From Chitinophaga tropicalis (GTDB taxonomy: Bacteria > Bacteroidota > Bacteroidia > Chitinophagales > Chitinophagaceae), in contig NZ_WRXN01000011.1 in assembly GCF_009758205.1 (NCBI RefSeq), positions 186,001 to 250,000 on the forward strand: a stretch of DNA of 64,000 bases, written 5' to 3'. The notes below the pieces were generated by a model. It did not search any database. It had not been told where the DNA came from and worked only from the letters and a program-made list of their open reading frames with translations. Made by a program: the position numbers and the translations under genes. Below, in pieces: positions 44,702 through 53,549 of this stretch. The stretch's first letter is position 1; each line of letters opens with the position of its first letter.

Positions 44702-45336
44702 TGTAATAGCCCGGGTTCTTCCACTGTTTCCAGCAATGCATATTTTTTGATCCAGCCCGTTACAGCGTCCAGCCCCTCCAGGCTTACCAGGTTGGTAAAT
44801 ACAAAAGGTCTTCCCTGCCTCATCTTACGGGCATCCCGCTCCATCACTTCCAGGCTGGCGCCTACATAAGGGGCAAGGTCCGTTTTATTGATCACCAGCA
44901 GGTCTGAACGGGTAATGCCCGGGCCTCCCTTACGGGGTATCTTATCTCCTTCCGCCACATCTATTACAAAGATGGTAAGGTCTGCCAGGTCAGGACTGAA
45001 TGTAGCAGACAGATTATCTCCACCGCTTTCTATGAAGATGATCTCTACATCAGGAAACTTCGCGGCTATCTCTTCCACAGCTTCCAGGTTCATACTGGCA
45101 TCTTCCCGGATAGCGGTATGCGGACAACCACCCGTTTCTACGCCTACGATCCTCTCTGCAGGCAACAGGCTGTTCTTCACCAGGAACTCAGCATCTTCTT
45201 TTGTATAAATATCGTTGGTGATCACGGCAAGGCTGTATGTTTCATGCATACGGCGGGAAAGCCTTTCTATCAGCGCGGTCTTACCGGCGCCTACAGGCCC
45301 TGCCACACCTATTTTGATATATGAGCGTGTCTGCAT
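44698..45336 (-). CDS. ureG: Urease accessory GTPase UreG
   Basis: 212 aa from ATG 45336 (MQTRSYIKIGVAGPVGAG); the longer frame upstream overlaps ureF and has no family similarity. SIMIBI GTPase that delivers nickel. Shows the P-loop GPVGAGKTAL, the NDIYTKEDA switch, the metal-binding ETGGCPHTAIREDAS (Cys-Pro-His), ESGGDNLSATFSP and the NKTDLAPYVGA base-recognition block. It starts 1 nt after the ureF stop and overlaps ureD by 4 nt. Confidence 0.97.
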   Translation of the reverse strand: MQTRSYIKIGVAGPVGAGKTALIERLSRRMHETYSLAVITNDIYTKEDAEFLVKNSLLPAERIVGVETGGCPHTAIREDASMNLEAVEEIAAKFPDVEIIFIESGGDNLSATFSPDLADLTIFVIDVAEGDKIPRKGGPGITRSDLLVINKTDLAPYVGASLEVMERDARKMRQGRPFVFTNLVSLEGLDAVTGWIKKYALLETVEEPGLLQ

Positions 45337-45337
45337 A

Positions 45338-46009
45338 TTATGACATATATAATCGTGAATACAGGCGCTGGTGCTGCATACTCCTGATATCGAAAGCAAC
45401 ACTGCAACGCCCTGCCAGGTGGCGGGGAATGGATTGCGTCCGCTCTGCCAGCTGTGGTAATAATGGCAACAGGGAATAAAGGATCTGCTGTCCCTGTTGT
45501 TGCCCTAACGGCACCAGCTTTACACTGTTGGTGACCATACCGGTAGCAGCATTGTAATAAAATGCTGTCAGCGCTTCCTGTAAAGGAATACCGGACAGGC
45601 AGGCATATAGGCCAAAGGCAATACAATAATGCCCGTCAGCCTTCTGCATATATGCGTCAGCGATAGTATGCTTAATTAAAGGGGATAATACCTTCAATAA
45701 ACGCACTCCCAGCTTCCGGCTGGCCTGCCTTAGCTCCTGCGGCGCTTTCAGGGCAGTGCACTCTTCGTCAATCAACAATAATGCTTCCACATCTGCCGCC
45801 TCCGTTGCTTTATATGCCAGGCACACAAACAGGGCATCATTATAAGGCATATTATGTTCCAGCATATTGCGGATATATACGCCGGCATCTGCTGCATTCT
45901 TTATTAACCCCTGCTGTACACAGGTTTCCAGTCCGTTTGAATGTGTATAAGCTCCCACCGGTAAAGTAGGATCAGAAAGATGAAGCAGGTATGGTAACCA
46001 TGGTTGCAT
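45338..46009 (-). CDS. ureF: Urease accessory protein UreF
   Basis: 223 aa, all-helical. Begins LPYLLHLSDPTLPVGAYTHSNGLET, the conserved UreF start; later has MPYNDALFVCLAY and the helical C-terminus ending YNAATGMVTNSVKLVPLGQQQGQ split at about 170-193. UreF links UreD and UreG and gates GTP hydrolysis. It lies 6 nt after ureE and 1 nt before ureG. Confidence 0.94.
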   Translation of the reverse strand: MQPWLPYLLHLSDPTLPVGAYTHSNGLETCVQQGLIKNAADAGVYIRNMLEHNMPYNDALFVCLAYKATEAADVEALLLIDEECTALKAPQELRQASRKLGVRLLKVLSPLIKHTIADAYMQKADGHYCIAFGLYACLSGIPLQEALTAFYYNAATGMVTNSVKLVPLGQQQGQQILYSLLPLLPQLAERTQSIPRHLAGRCSVAFDIRSMQHQRLYSRLYMS

Positions 46010-46015
46010 TGATAT

Positions 46016-46519
46016 CTATTTTGAAGCCAGCTGCATGATCTTACTGAATAATGAACCGCTGCCGCCATGATCATGCGGCGCCACATTACTGCGCAGCATA
46101 TTGGAAAGGATACGCTGCTCCTTTACAGGAGCATAACCACGGGCCTCCAGCCAGCGGAACAACGGTTCCTCAAAAGGCGCCAGTACTTCTTCTCCTTCCA
46201 GGAAAAGTGGCAGGTGCTTGTTGCCTATCTCGTAACAGATGGCTGCCATTTCAGCCATTCCGGCGGGCCTGAGTACAATAGCCGTTGCCGGTTGTATGTT
46301 AATGACAATAGCCCGTTGCTCATCCATCCACACAATATCTCCCTGTTGTAATTGCGGCGCTTCCCGCATAAATCGCAACGCTATTTCCTGCCTGCCTTCC
46401 GTATACCGGCGCAGCACTCTCTTAGCGGTTTCAAACCATTCAATATGCAGCTGGTCTATACGCCTGTTCCCCAGCGCTATTGTACGGCTATTGCCTAATA
46501 TGTTCTCTGCAATGATCAT
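46016..46519 (-). CDS. ureE: Urease nickel metallochaperone UreE
   Basis: 167 aa. Two domains: the N-terminal peptide-binding domain (RRIDQLHIEWFETAKRVLRRYTEG) and the C-terminal metal-binding domain with AAICYEIGNKHLPLFLEGEEVLAPFEEP, where GNKHLP carries the conserved nickel histidine. The C-terminus has only HDHGG rather than a long His-rich tail, so it can carry fewer nickel ions than Klebsiella-type UreE. It is 8 nt after ureC and 6 nt before ureF. Confidence 0.94.
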   Translation of the reverse strand: MIIAENILGNSRTIALGNRRIDQLHIEWFETAKRVLRRYTEGRQEIALRFMREAPQLQQGDIVWMDEQRAIVINIQPATAIVLRPAGMAEMAAICYEIGNKHLPLFLEGEEVLAPFEEPLFRWLEARGYAPVKEQRILSNMLRSNVAPHDHGGSGSLFSKIMQLASK

Positions 46520-46527
46520 AGCTTATA

Positions 46528-48243
46528 TTAAAACAGGAAATACCTCTGCGCCAGCGGCAATACTTCTGCCGGCTCGCAGGTGATCACTTTTCCATCTACA
46601 GAGACTTCATATGTTTCCGGGTTGACTGTGATCTCCGGTGTGCTGTTATTATGGATCAGGTCTTTCTTACCAATGTTCCGGCAGTTCTTTACCGGTAATA
46701 CTATCTTCTGCAAACCATATTCCTGGGCTATGTTCTTTCCCGCCGCCGCCTGCGAAACAAAAGTGACACAGGTCTTATGCAATGCGCCGCCAAAGGCGCC
46801 AAACATTTCCCTGTACATAACAGGCTGCGGAGTAGGAATAGACGCATTAGGGTCTCCCATCCGGCTGCTGATGATCATGCCTCCTTTAATGATCATCTCC
46901 GGCTTGGCGCCGAACAGCGCAGGTTTCCACAACACAATATCAGCCAGTTTACCAGGCTCCAGAGATCCCACATGCGCAGCTATACCATGTGTAATAGCCG
47001 GATTGATGGTATATTTCGCCACATAACGCTTAGCCCGGAAGTTATCATTGTTACCGTCTTCCGGCAAAGCGCCGCGTTGCTGTTTCATTTTATGGGCTGT
47101 TTGCCAGGTGCGGATGATCACCTCTCCTACCCTTCCCATAGCCTGGGAGTCTGAGCTCATCATGCTGAATACGCCCATATCATGTAGTATATCTTCTGCA
47201 GCAATGGTTTCCGGACGAATACGGGAATCTGCAAAGGCCACATCTTCCGGCACACTCTTATCCAGGTGATGACATACCATCAGCATGTCCAGGTGCTCAT
47301 CTATTGTATTGACCGTATAAGGCCGCGTAGGATTGGTAGAAGATGGCAGTATGTTGGGATACATGGCGGCCCTGATTATATCAGGAGCATGCCCTCCGCC
47401 GGCGCCTTCAGTATGGTAAGTATGGATCACCCTGCCCTTGATAGCATTAATGGTGTCTTCCAGGAAACCGGATTCATTGAGTGTGTCTGTATGAATAGCT
47501 ACCTGGACATCGTATTTATCTGCCGCTTTCAGAGAGGCATCTATTACCGCGGGAGAAGAGCCCCAGTCTTCATGTATCTTCAATCCCAAAGCGCCTGCCT
47601 CTATCTGTTCCCACAAAGGCGCTTCTGTTGCACAGTTCCCCTTACCAAGAAAACCCAGGTTCATAGGAAAAGCATCCGCAGCCTGCAGCATTTTACGGAT
47701 GAACCATTTGCCGGGAGTAACAGTAGTGGCATTGGTACCATCTGCCGGACCGGTGCCACCACCTATCATCGTGGTAATACCACTATGCAGGGCATGGGTG
47801 ATCTGCTGGGGACTGATAAAGTGAATATGCGTATCAATACCTCCGGCAGTAGCTATCAGGCCCGCGCCGCCATGTACTTCGGTCGATGCGCCGATGATCA
47901 TGTCAGGATCTACTCCATCCATCGTATCCGGGTTACCGGCCTTGCCTATACGCACTATCCTTCCGTCTTTAATACCAATATCTGCTTTCACTATCCCCCA
48001 GTGATCTATGATCATCACACTGGTGATCACCATATCCAGCACACCATTATCTCTAACGGCGGTAGACGACTGTGCCATACCGTCGCGGATGGTCTTACCT
48101 CCGCCAAATCTGGCTTCGTCTCCATATACAGTGTAGTCTTTTTCTATTTCAATGATGATGTCTGTATCTCCCAACCTGATCTTATCTCCTGTTGTGGGAC
48201 CATACATTGCCGCATAGCGGTCACGGTTAATATGCAGGCTCAT
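46528..48243 (-). CDS. ureC: Urease alpha subunit (catalytic)
   Basis: 571 aa, full length. Hydrolyses urea to ammonia and carbamate at a dinickel centre. Nickel ligands visible: HIHF (H139, H141), the carbamylated lysine in GLKIHEDWG (K222), the histidines in VAIHTDTLNE and TEGAGGGHAPD, and the aspartate in SSDSQAMGR. The flap cysteine and histidine are in MLMVCHHLDKSVPEDVAFADSRIR (about residues 315-338, CHH). It overlaps the ureB stop by 4 nt (ATGA), implying translational coupling. All known catalytic residues appear to be kept. Confidence 0.98.
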   Translation of the reverse strand: MSLHINRDRYAAMYGPTTGDKIRLGDTDIIIEIEKDYTVYGDEARFGGGKTIRDGMAQSSTAVRDNGVLDMVITSVMIIDHWGIVKADIGIKDGRIVRIGKAGNPDTMDGVDPDMIIGASTEVHGGAGLIATAGGIDTHIHFISPQQITHALHSGITTMIGGGTGPADGTNATTVTPGKWFIRKMLQAADAFPMNLGFLGKGNCATEAPLWEQIEAGALGLKIHEDWGSSPAVIDASLKAADKYDVQVAIHTDTLNESGFLEDTINAIKGRVIHTYHTEGAGGGHAPDIIRAAMYPNILPSSTNPTRPYTVNTIDEHLDMLMVCHHLDKSVPEDVAFADSRIRPETIAAEDILHDMGVFSMMSSDSQAMGRVGEVIIRTWQTAHKMKQQRGALPEDGNNDNFRAKRYVAKYTINPAITHGIAAHVGSLEPGKLADIVLWKPALFGAKPEMIIKGGMIISSRMGDPNASIPTPQPVMYREMFGAFGGALHKTCVTFVSQAAAGKNIAQEYGLQKIVLPVKNCRNIGKKDLIHNNSTPEITVNPETYEVSVDGKVITCEPAEVLPLAQRYFLF

Positions 48244-48614
48244 TCGGGTTGATGTTTAAAGTTCAGCGTATTGATCTTTTCCATAGCTTTTTCACGGGCG
48301 CCGGTGTCTGTAGTACTGCCATTTACCAGGTTGTTCATACCAAAGGCTTTCCGGGCGCCGCCCAATGCCACCAGCTCCACAGTCTTTTCTTCTCCTGGCT
48401 CAAAACGCACCGCCGTACCTGCCATGATGTTAAGCCGCATGCCAAAGGCAGCCTCCCGGTTAAACAGCAGCATGCGGTTCACCTCAAAGAAATGGCAATG
48501 AGAGCCTATCTGCACAGGCCTGTCGCCCGTATTGACCACTTTTACAGTAGCGGTATCGCGGCTGGCGTTGGCATTGATAGTACCGGGGGCAATAAAGTAT
48601 TCTCCTGGTATCAT
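48240..48614 (-). CDS. ureB: Urease beta subunit
   Basis: 124 aa. Begins MIPGEYFIAPGTINANASRD, then the VVNTGDRPVQIGSHCHFFEVNR core and the GTAVRFEPGEEKTVELVALGG block of UreB. It is a structural subunit of the (alpha-beta-gamma)3 enzyme. Separate ureA and ureB genes match the three-subunit urease of most bacteria. A 70-nt gap with two hairpins precedes it; ureC overlaps its end. Confidence 0.96.
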   Translation of the reverse strand: MIPGEYFIAPGTINANASRDTATVKVVNTGDRPVQIGSHCHFFEVNRMLLFNREAAFGMRLNIMAGTAVRFEPGEEKTVELVALGGARKAFGMNNLVNGSTTDTGAREKAMEKINTLNFKHQPE

Positions 48615-48648
48615 GAAAATTGAATTACAGGTTTAAGAATAATGTCTC

Positions 48649-48696
48649 AGTCTGGCCAGCAGGCCAGACTACTCCCAATAAGATTTATCTTATTGG
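48649..48696 (-). repeat. Tandem hairpins between ureA and ureB
   Basis: Hairpin A: 48649-48657 with 48662-48670 (9-bp arms, loop AGCA). Hairpin B: 48675-48683 with 48688-48696 (9-bp arms, loop TTTA), which covers the ureA stop codon. Both are perfect; neither has a T-tract. Confidence 0.65.
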
Positions 48697-48987
48697 ATGA
48701 TGTACCGTTACCAGTTTGGAGCCGTCCGGGAAAGTAGCTTCGATCTGGATCTCGTCTATCATTTCAGGTACGCCTTCCATGACATCTTCCCTTGTAAGGA
48801 TAGTAGCGCCATACTGCATCAGTTTTGCCACTGTCAGTCCATCCCTTGCCGCTTCCTGTAAACGGCTGCTTATAAGCGCTATAGCTTCCGGGTAATTCAG
48901 TTTCACTCCTCTGGCCTTCCTTTTCTCCGCAAGTTCCCCCGCCAGGTATAACAACAGTTTTTCTGTTTCCCTTGCTGTTAAATGCAT
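48685..48987 (-). CDS. ureA: Urease gamma subunit
   Basis: 100 aa, exact family length. Starts MHLTARETEKLLLYLAGELAEKRKARG, then LNYPEAIALISSRLQEAARDG, the TREDVMEGVPEMIDEIQIEATFPDG block and the closing VTVHHPIR. First gene of the urease operon on the minus strand. The stop codon is inside a perfect hairpin, the only substantial gap in this otherwise overlapping operon. Confidence 0.97.
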   Translation of the reverse strand: MHLTARETEKLLLYLAGELAEKRKARGVKLNYPEAIALISSRLQEAARDGLTVAKLMQYGATILTREDVMEGVPEMIDEIQIEATFPDGSKLVTVHHPIR

Positions 48988-49084
48988 GTTGGTTGATTAT
49001 AAATTGATCTGAAATGGGTTAAGATATTTTAGTGCCTTCCTGAGCTGTTAATTTACGAATTTTTAACTGCTCTCTCTATCAAAA

Positions 49085-49119
49085 AAAAAGCTTTTGCCCC
49101 AGGGAGGCAAAAGCTTTTT
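49085..49119. terminator. Terminator of ppc
   Basis: Perfect 14-bp stem (49085-49098 with 49106-49119), 7-nt loop, flanked by A/T tracts so it can act in both directions. It lies 22 nt past the ppc stop. Confidence 0.92.
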
Positions 49120-49141
49120 AAGTAGTTTTAAACCAGGTCTT

Positions 49142-51721
49142 TTATGCAGAGTTCCTTCCGGCATTGATAATACCGAAAGAACAGCGTACTACCAGTTTCT
49201 CATATGTTTCTTTCAATCCATTCCCATTTCCTGACTCATTCAGCTCACGGATACGGGACAATGCATACTGCTGTACCGTCAGCAGCGGCAGCACTATACG
49301 CTCACGCATCTGGATAGATAACTGGTCTATAGGACTGGAAGCCATCAGCTCAGGTTCTCCTGCCAGCTTGAGAATATATTCACGGGTACGGAGATATTCA
49401 TTATAGATCATATTCCATACTTCACCAAACCTTGGATCTTTACCATAGGCGGCCGTGAGCGGGAAATAGCTTTTCTTCATGGCCATCTGGCAGTTGTCCA
49501 GCAGCGTGCGGAAGAAAAGGGAATTCTTATGCAGTTTTACCAGGGCATCCCATTTACCGGCTTTTTCAAGCTGCTCCAGTGCAGCGCCTACGCCATAATA
49601 GCCAGGCACATTCTGTTTTATCTGGCTCCAGGCGCCTACATAAGGCACTGCCCTCAGGTCATTCAGGTTTAACTTGGCGGCTGCATTCCTTTTGGACGGA
49701 CGGCTGCCTATATTTGTTTCTGCATAATAACGCAGCGGACTGGCATGGTCCAGGTAATCCAGGAAGTCAGGATGGTGCTTCAGCTTATTAAAAGCTGCAT
49801 ATCCTTCATCTGCCAGCGCCTGTAGCAGGCTTTCTTCTTCCTCCGTCAATGTCTTTTCCCTGGAAGAGAAAAGCTCATTGGCAATACCGGCATGTACCAG
49901 CTGTTCCATATTGAACTGTGCAGAATCTACAGTACCGAAATTGGAACTGATGGTCTGCCCCTGAATGGTAAGCTGTATTTCCTTATTGGCAATATTTTTT
50001 CCCATGGAAGCATAGAACTGGTGGGTCTTACCACCACCTCTTGCAGGAGGGCCCCCGCGGCCGTCAAAGAATACCACATCAATTTCATATTCACGGGAAA
50101 TACGGGTCAGTTCTTCTTTGGCCTTATAAATGCTCCAGTTGGCCATCAGGTAACCACCATCCTTGGTACCGTCAGAGAAGCCCAGCATGATGGTCTGTTT
50201 ATTAGAGCGGCGCTCCAGGTGCTCCCGGTAAGCGGTATTGTCATACAATGCGCGCATTACATCGCCGGCGGCACGGAGATCGTCTATTGTCTCAAACAGC
50301 GGCACAATATCAACGCTCAATGCCTCTTTCTTCCAGCCACTCAGCAGGAACAGGCCATATACCTCCATAATATCCAGGGCGCTGGTACTATGGCTGATAA
50401 TATAACGATGACAGCCAAATTCACCATTGTTCTGCTGGATAGTTTCTATTGCGGCAATAGTAGCCAGTGTATCCTTATGCAACGGGTCCTTCAGCAGGGA
50501 TGCATCGGCAGGCCTGTCTACTTTCAGCAATGCGCTGATCTTTTCATTGTCAGACAGATCTTTGTAATTGGCCGGCAGTACGTCAGAAGCAGCGGCAATG
50601 GCAGCCAGCAGCGGACCGTGAACTGAGCTGTCCTGGCGAATGTCCAGGGTAGCAAAGAAAAGCCCGAAAAGTTCTACCCGGCTTACCAGGTCGTCCAGCA
50701 GGGTAAGGAAGAGACCATTATTCTCTTCTATCAGTATCATGCGGATGCCTGCCAGCGTGTCCAGTATTTCCTGGCGGGTAAGATTTGTTTTCTGGCCAGG
50801 AATGAACAGGTTGCTGTACAGCTGCTGTTCCAGCGCCTGCAGCTCATGCTCAATTCCTTTGAAAGTGAGCCTGCGTTTCAGACGGCGCACATCCAGGTAA
50901 TAACATTTTATAATAGCGGTGCGCAGGGCGTCAGCCACACGCAGGGTAGTTTCTGCATTAACAAAGGGATTCCCGTCACGGTCGCCGCCAGGCCAGAAGC
51001 CCATCCTGATCACCGGATTGTTGCCATTGACAACGCCCGGGAACTGCGACTTCAGCTTGGATACGATACGGCCTCCGGCCGGGTAGAAAGTATTTTCCAG
51101 GAACCATATCAGGCTCACGCCTTCATCATATGGTGTTGGCTTTTCCTTCTTGAAGAAAGGAGTTTTGCCCAGTTGCTGGAGGTAAGAATTTACCTGGGAA
51201 GTATTTTCATTGATCAGCGCACGGGACAGATCATTAATGATAGTCAGTACACTGCCGGGATAAAACTGTGTGGGGTGAGCTGTCAGTACCAGCCTTACAG
51301 AGAAGTCCTGCAGCTTCTTTGCCAGCTGCTCTTCCGCCTGCTCTGCCGTGATCTCAGACAACAGGTGACTGAGAGAGCCGGCTCCATGCATATCATGGAT
51401 GCTGCGGAAAGCGGCATCTTCCAATGCATCGAACAATACCACCTGCCTTTCAGCATATTGTATAAAACGGAACATCAGGTCTATTTCCTGTTGTTCATTG
51501 CTGCAGGTGGTATACTGCCTGAAATAAGAACTGAGCACTTCCTGGGGACTTTTCTCCTTCCCATATCCTTCTTCACAATGAATAAGGAACAGTGAAAGGA
51601 AGACGCCGGTTTTCTCTACCTTATGGAAAGGCAATGCAGTAAAAAGACTATTGTATAACTGGAACTTGGTGCCGACCAGACTCTTGAACAATTGCAAGGT
51701 GTTATTAACCGGTGCTTCCAT
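49142..51721 (-). CDS. ppc: Phosphoenolpyruvate carboxylase
   Basis: 859 aa. Carboxylates PEP with bicarbonate to oxaloacetate, an anaplerotic step. Catalytic landmarks: VLTAHPTQFYPGS (the His of the TAHPT motif), GFWPGGDRDGNPFV, MLGFSDGTKDGGYLMANWSIY, the mobile glycine-rich loop FFDGRGGPPARGGGKTH, and QTISSNFG. It is shorter at the N-terminus than E. coli PEPC, as is common in Bacteroidota. The C-terminus ends SFGIINAGRNSA with the conserved Asn-Ala-Gly-x-x-x-T/S-like close. Monocistronic between two terminators. Confidence 0.96.
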   Translation of the reverse strand: MEAPVNNTLQLFKSLVGTKFQLYNSLFTALPFHKVEKTGVFLSLFLIHCEEGYGKEKSPQEVLSSYFRQYTTCSNEQQEIDLMFRFIQYAERQVVLFDALEDAAFRSIHDMHGAGSLSHLLSEITAEQAEEQLAKKLQDFSVRLVLTAHPTQFYPGSVLTIINDLSRALINENTSQVNSYLQQLGKTPFFKKEKPTPYDEGVSLIWFLENTFYPAGGRIVSKLKSQFPGVVNGNNPVIRMGFWPGGDRDGNPFVNAETTLRVADALRTAIIKCYYLDVRRLKRRLTFKGIEHELQALEQQLYSNLFIPGQKTNLTRQEILDTLAGIRMILIEENNGLFLTLLDDLVSRVELFGLFFATLDIRQDSSVHGPLLAAIAAASDVLPANYKDLSDNEKISALLKVDRPADASLLKDPLHKDTLATIAAIETIQQNNGEFGCHRYIISHSTSALDIMEVYGLFLLSGWKKEALSVDIVPLFETIDDLRAAGDVMRALYDNTAYREHLERRSNKQTIMLGFSDGTKDGGYLMANWSIYKAKEELTRISREYEIDVVFFDGRGGPPARGGGKTHQFYASMGKNIANKEIQLTIQGQTISSNFGTVDSAQFNMEQLVHAGIANELFSSREKTLTEEEESLLQALADEGYAAFNKLKHHPDFLDYLDHASPLRYYAETNIGSRPSKRNAAAKLNLNDLRAVPYVGAWSQIKQNVPGYYGVGAALEQLEKAGKWDALVKLHKNSLFFRTLLDNCQMAMKKSYFPLTAAYGKDPRFGEVWNMIYNEYLRTREYILKLAGEPELMASSPIDQLSIQMRERIVLPLLTVQQYALSRIRELNESGNGNGLKETYEKLVVRCSFGIINAGRNSA

Positions 51722-51894
51722 AACTAATTTTCGTAATTTTTAATGATCCCTAGCTAACCGGGAGATAAAATTAGTATAAAATCCTCACAAACTAGAAATA
51801 GTTTAGCTGAATTCCGTTTTTTTTAGAGAATGTCAAATTTAACTCACTACATGCTAAAAAACTACAATGGGTTTTTATATAAATGTTAATAAAT

Positions 51895-51923
51895 AAGGCC
51901 ACGGAACAGGTCCGTGGCCTTTT
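51895..51923 (-). terminator. Terminator-like hairpin downstream of the TonB gene
   Basis: Perfect 11-bp stem (51895-51905 with 51911-51921) and 5-nt loop; both strands continue into T-rich sequence. It sits 84 nt past the TonB stop. Confidence 0.75.
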
Positions 51924-52006
51924 GCATGTCCCCCCGTTTGTTGAGAGATAGTTGTGTTAAACAAGTAAAATGAATGAGTAAAAAATGGTCAGTATTGTTT
52001 CCTCTT

Positions 52007-52846
52007 TTAGTTTATCTGAAAGCCAATTGGCAAATTAAATCTGACACTTACAGACTGGCCATTCTGACGGCCGGGTATCCATTTAGGCATGGACTTTACC
52101 ACACGAATAGCTTCCTGCTCCAGTCCTCCGCCTTTAGGAGCGCCTACAGTCTCCACATGACTGATCTTTCCTTCGTTGTCTATTACAAACTGCACAAATA
52201 CTTTTCCTTCAATACCATTTTCTATAGCCATCTGCGGATAGTGTATATTCCTGCTGAGATATTTCCCTAAGGCCTCTTCTCCACCGGGAAATTTAGGCAT
52301 GACCTCCACCCAGGTTAAAGGATCACTGTGCACCTCTGTCTTCGGAGGTTCTACAACCGGCCCGCTACCACCGGGAGTACCCACAAACGGATTGTTATCT
52401 GCACCGTTCGGATCACCAACAGCATTTACCACATCTATCCTCTTATTGAACATACTGTCTACCGGCAGCACTTCATCTTCAGGACGGACCTTATCATCTT
52501 CTACAATCTGCGGAGGGGTAACTCTAACGGATGAAGCGGCCGGCGGTGGAGGAGCGGAAGGAGGCGGAGGTGGCGGTGTTACAGGCTTTTCCGGCTCTTC
52601 AGTGAGCTGCTTCATTTCAGGTGTATCAAAAACTTCTACAATTCGTTTAGGCGTTTCCGCAGCCATCAGCTTATTATTCACTACATATCCGCCAATGATC
52701 ACCAAAGCAATGGAAGCCGTGCCTACAATGGCATTGCGCACCCGCCTGTCTGCTGTTCTCCGGAGATCATATGCACCATAGTCTTTGTTACGTCCCTCAA
52801 AAAGAATGTCGAGAAAATCTGTTCTCTGGTTGTTCGTTGTATTCAT
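52007..52846 (-). CDS. TonB family energy-transducing protein
   Basis: 279 aa from ATG 52846, matching family starts (MNTTNNQRTDFLDILFEGRNK split at about 1-20); the ATG 15 codons upstream is less likely. A short cytoplasmic N-terminus with KDYGAYDLRR precedes one membrane helix (about 40-60) and a periplasmic proline-rich spacer (EEPEKPVTPPPPPPSAPPPP). The C-terminal TonB domain follows (FPGGEEALGKYLSRNIHYPQ ... GKVFVQFVIDNEG ... VKSMPKWIPGRQNG). It moves proton-motive force from ExbBD to outer-membrane receptors. No exbB/exbD in the window. It diverges from a TonB-dependent receptor. Confidence 0.93.
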   Translation of the reverse strand: MNTTNNQRTDFLDILFEGRNKDYGAYDLRRTADRRVRNAIVGTASIALVIIGGYVVNNKLMAAETPKRIVEVFDTPEMKQLTEEPEKPVTPPPPPPSAPPPPAASSVRVTPPQIVEDDKVRPEDEVLPVDSMFNKRIDVVNAVGDPNGADNNPFVGTPGGSGPVVEPPKTEVHSDPLTWVEVMPKFPGGEEALGKYLSRNIHYPQMAIENGIEGKVFVQFVIDNEGKISHVETVGAPKGGGLEQEAIRVVKSMPKWIPGRQNGQSVSVRFNLPIGFQIN

Positions 52847-53068
52847 GGGATAAACATTTACAATAGAGATGCAGGTGAAATATTTTTCCATAAGAGATTT
52901 TAAAAAATCTTTATGATCTCCTGTAAAAAGATAAGACCCGCATTGATACTGCGGGCCTTAATACCATGAAAAGGTAAAACTGTTTTTGGGGTAACGTACA
53001 CCATTCCAGATTGATATCCGGCTTGGGATCACCTATTTGCTAAAGGAAGTATTCACTACTTTTCAGAG

Positions 53069-53087
53069 CATAACAATACCTGTTATG
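53069..53087. promoter_or_regulatory. Candidate operator, inverted repeat
   Basis: CATAACA (53069-53075) and TGTTATG (53081-53087) with a 5-nt centre. Placed between the divergent TonB and receptor genes. Confidence 0.3.
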
Positions 53088-53518
53088 ATAAATGACTTTT
53101 ATAATGAAATAATGTAAGGAATATTTTCTGTGAGATAATGCCAGGGGAAGCGGGAGTATATTACATATAATTTACCACCAATAAATCTGCAATACACTTT
53201 CCCCGCCAACCAGACCGGCATTTTTATTTACAGCTTAAGCAAGCAAGAACTTTGTTAACACAAATGGTCACATTATGAAAACCACCACGTTGTTTATGCA
53301 TGTGCATCTTATAAACAGTTTTTGATTTTTACGTGCTGAAAAAACTACTCTATTGGTGAGGCAGAGCATGGAGAGTATTCAGCATTTCTCTCCGGTGGTG
53401 GTAATTTCTAATAGTCTACTGATTCTGTAGACAAATATACAGCAACCATTTATATTTCCAAATTCATGATTGCATTTTTTTAAAAAAACATTTTTCCTGT
53501 CTGGAAGGAAATTACAAT

Positions 53519-53526
53519 TAGCTTTG
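53519..53526 (+). promoter_or_regulatory. -7 box of the TonB-dependent receptor gene
   Basis: TAGCTTTG, a full match to TAnnTTTG, 23 nt before ATG 53550; no clear -33 TTG. Confidence 0.5.
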
Positions 53527-53549
53527 AATCATACAGAAGATATCTGATA

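Larger units (their letters stand above)
52847..53549. other. Divergent intergenic region with inverted repeats
   Basis: No gene seen in about 700 bp. Contains CCCGCA...TGCGGG (52937-52955, terminator-like on the minus strand), CATAACA-N5-TGTTATG (53069-53087), TGTTTAT-N13-ATAAACA (53291-53317) and a TAnnTTTG box (53519-53526). Confidence 0.5.

Noticed and set aside
45337..45402. Longer N-terminus for UreG
   Set aside because: It would overlap ureF and has no UreG similarity; ATG 45336 begins the conserved part.
47266..48252. 328-codon plus-strand frame opposite ureC
   Set aside because: Antisense to a complete urease alpha subunit with all catalytic residues.
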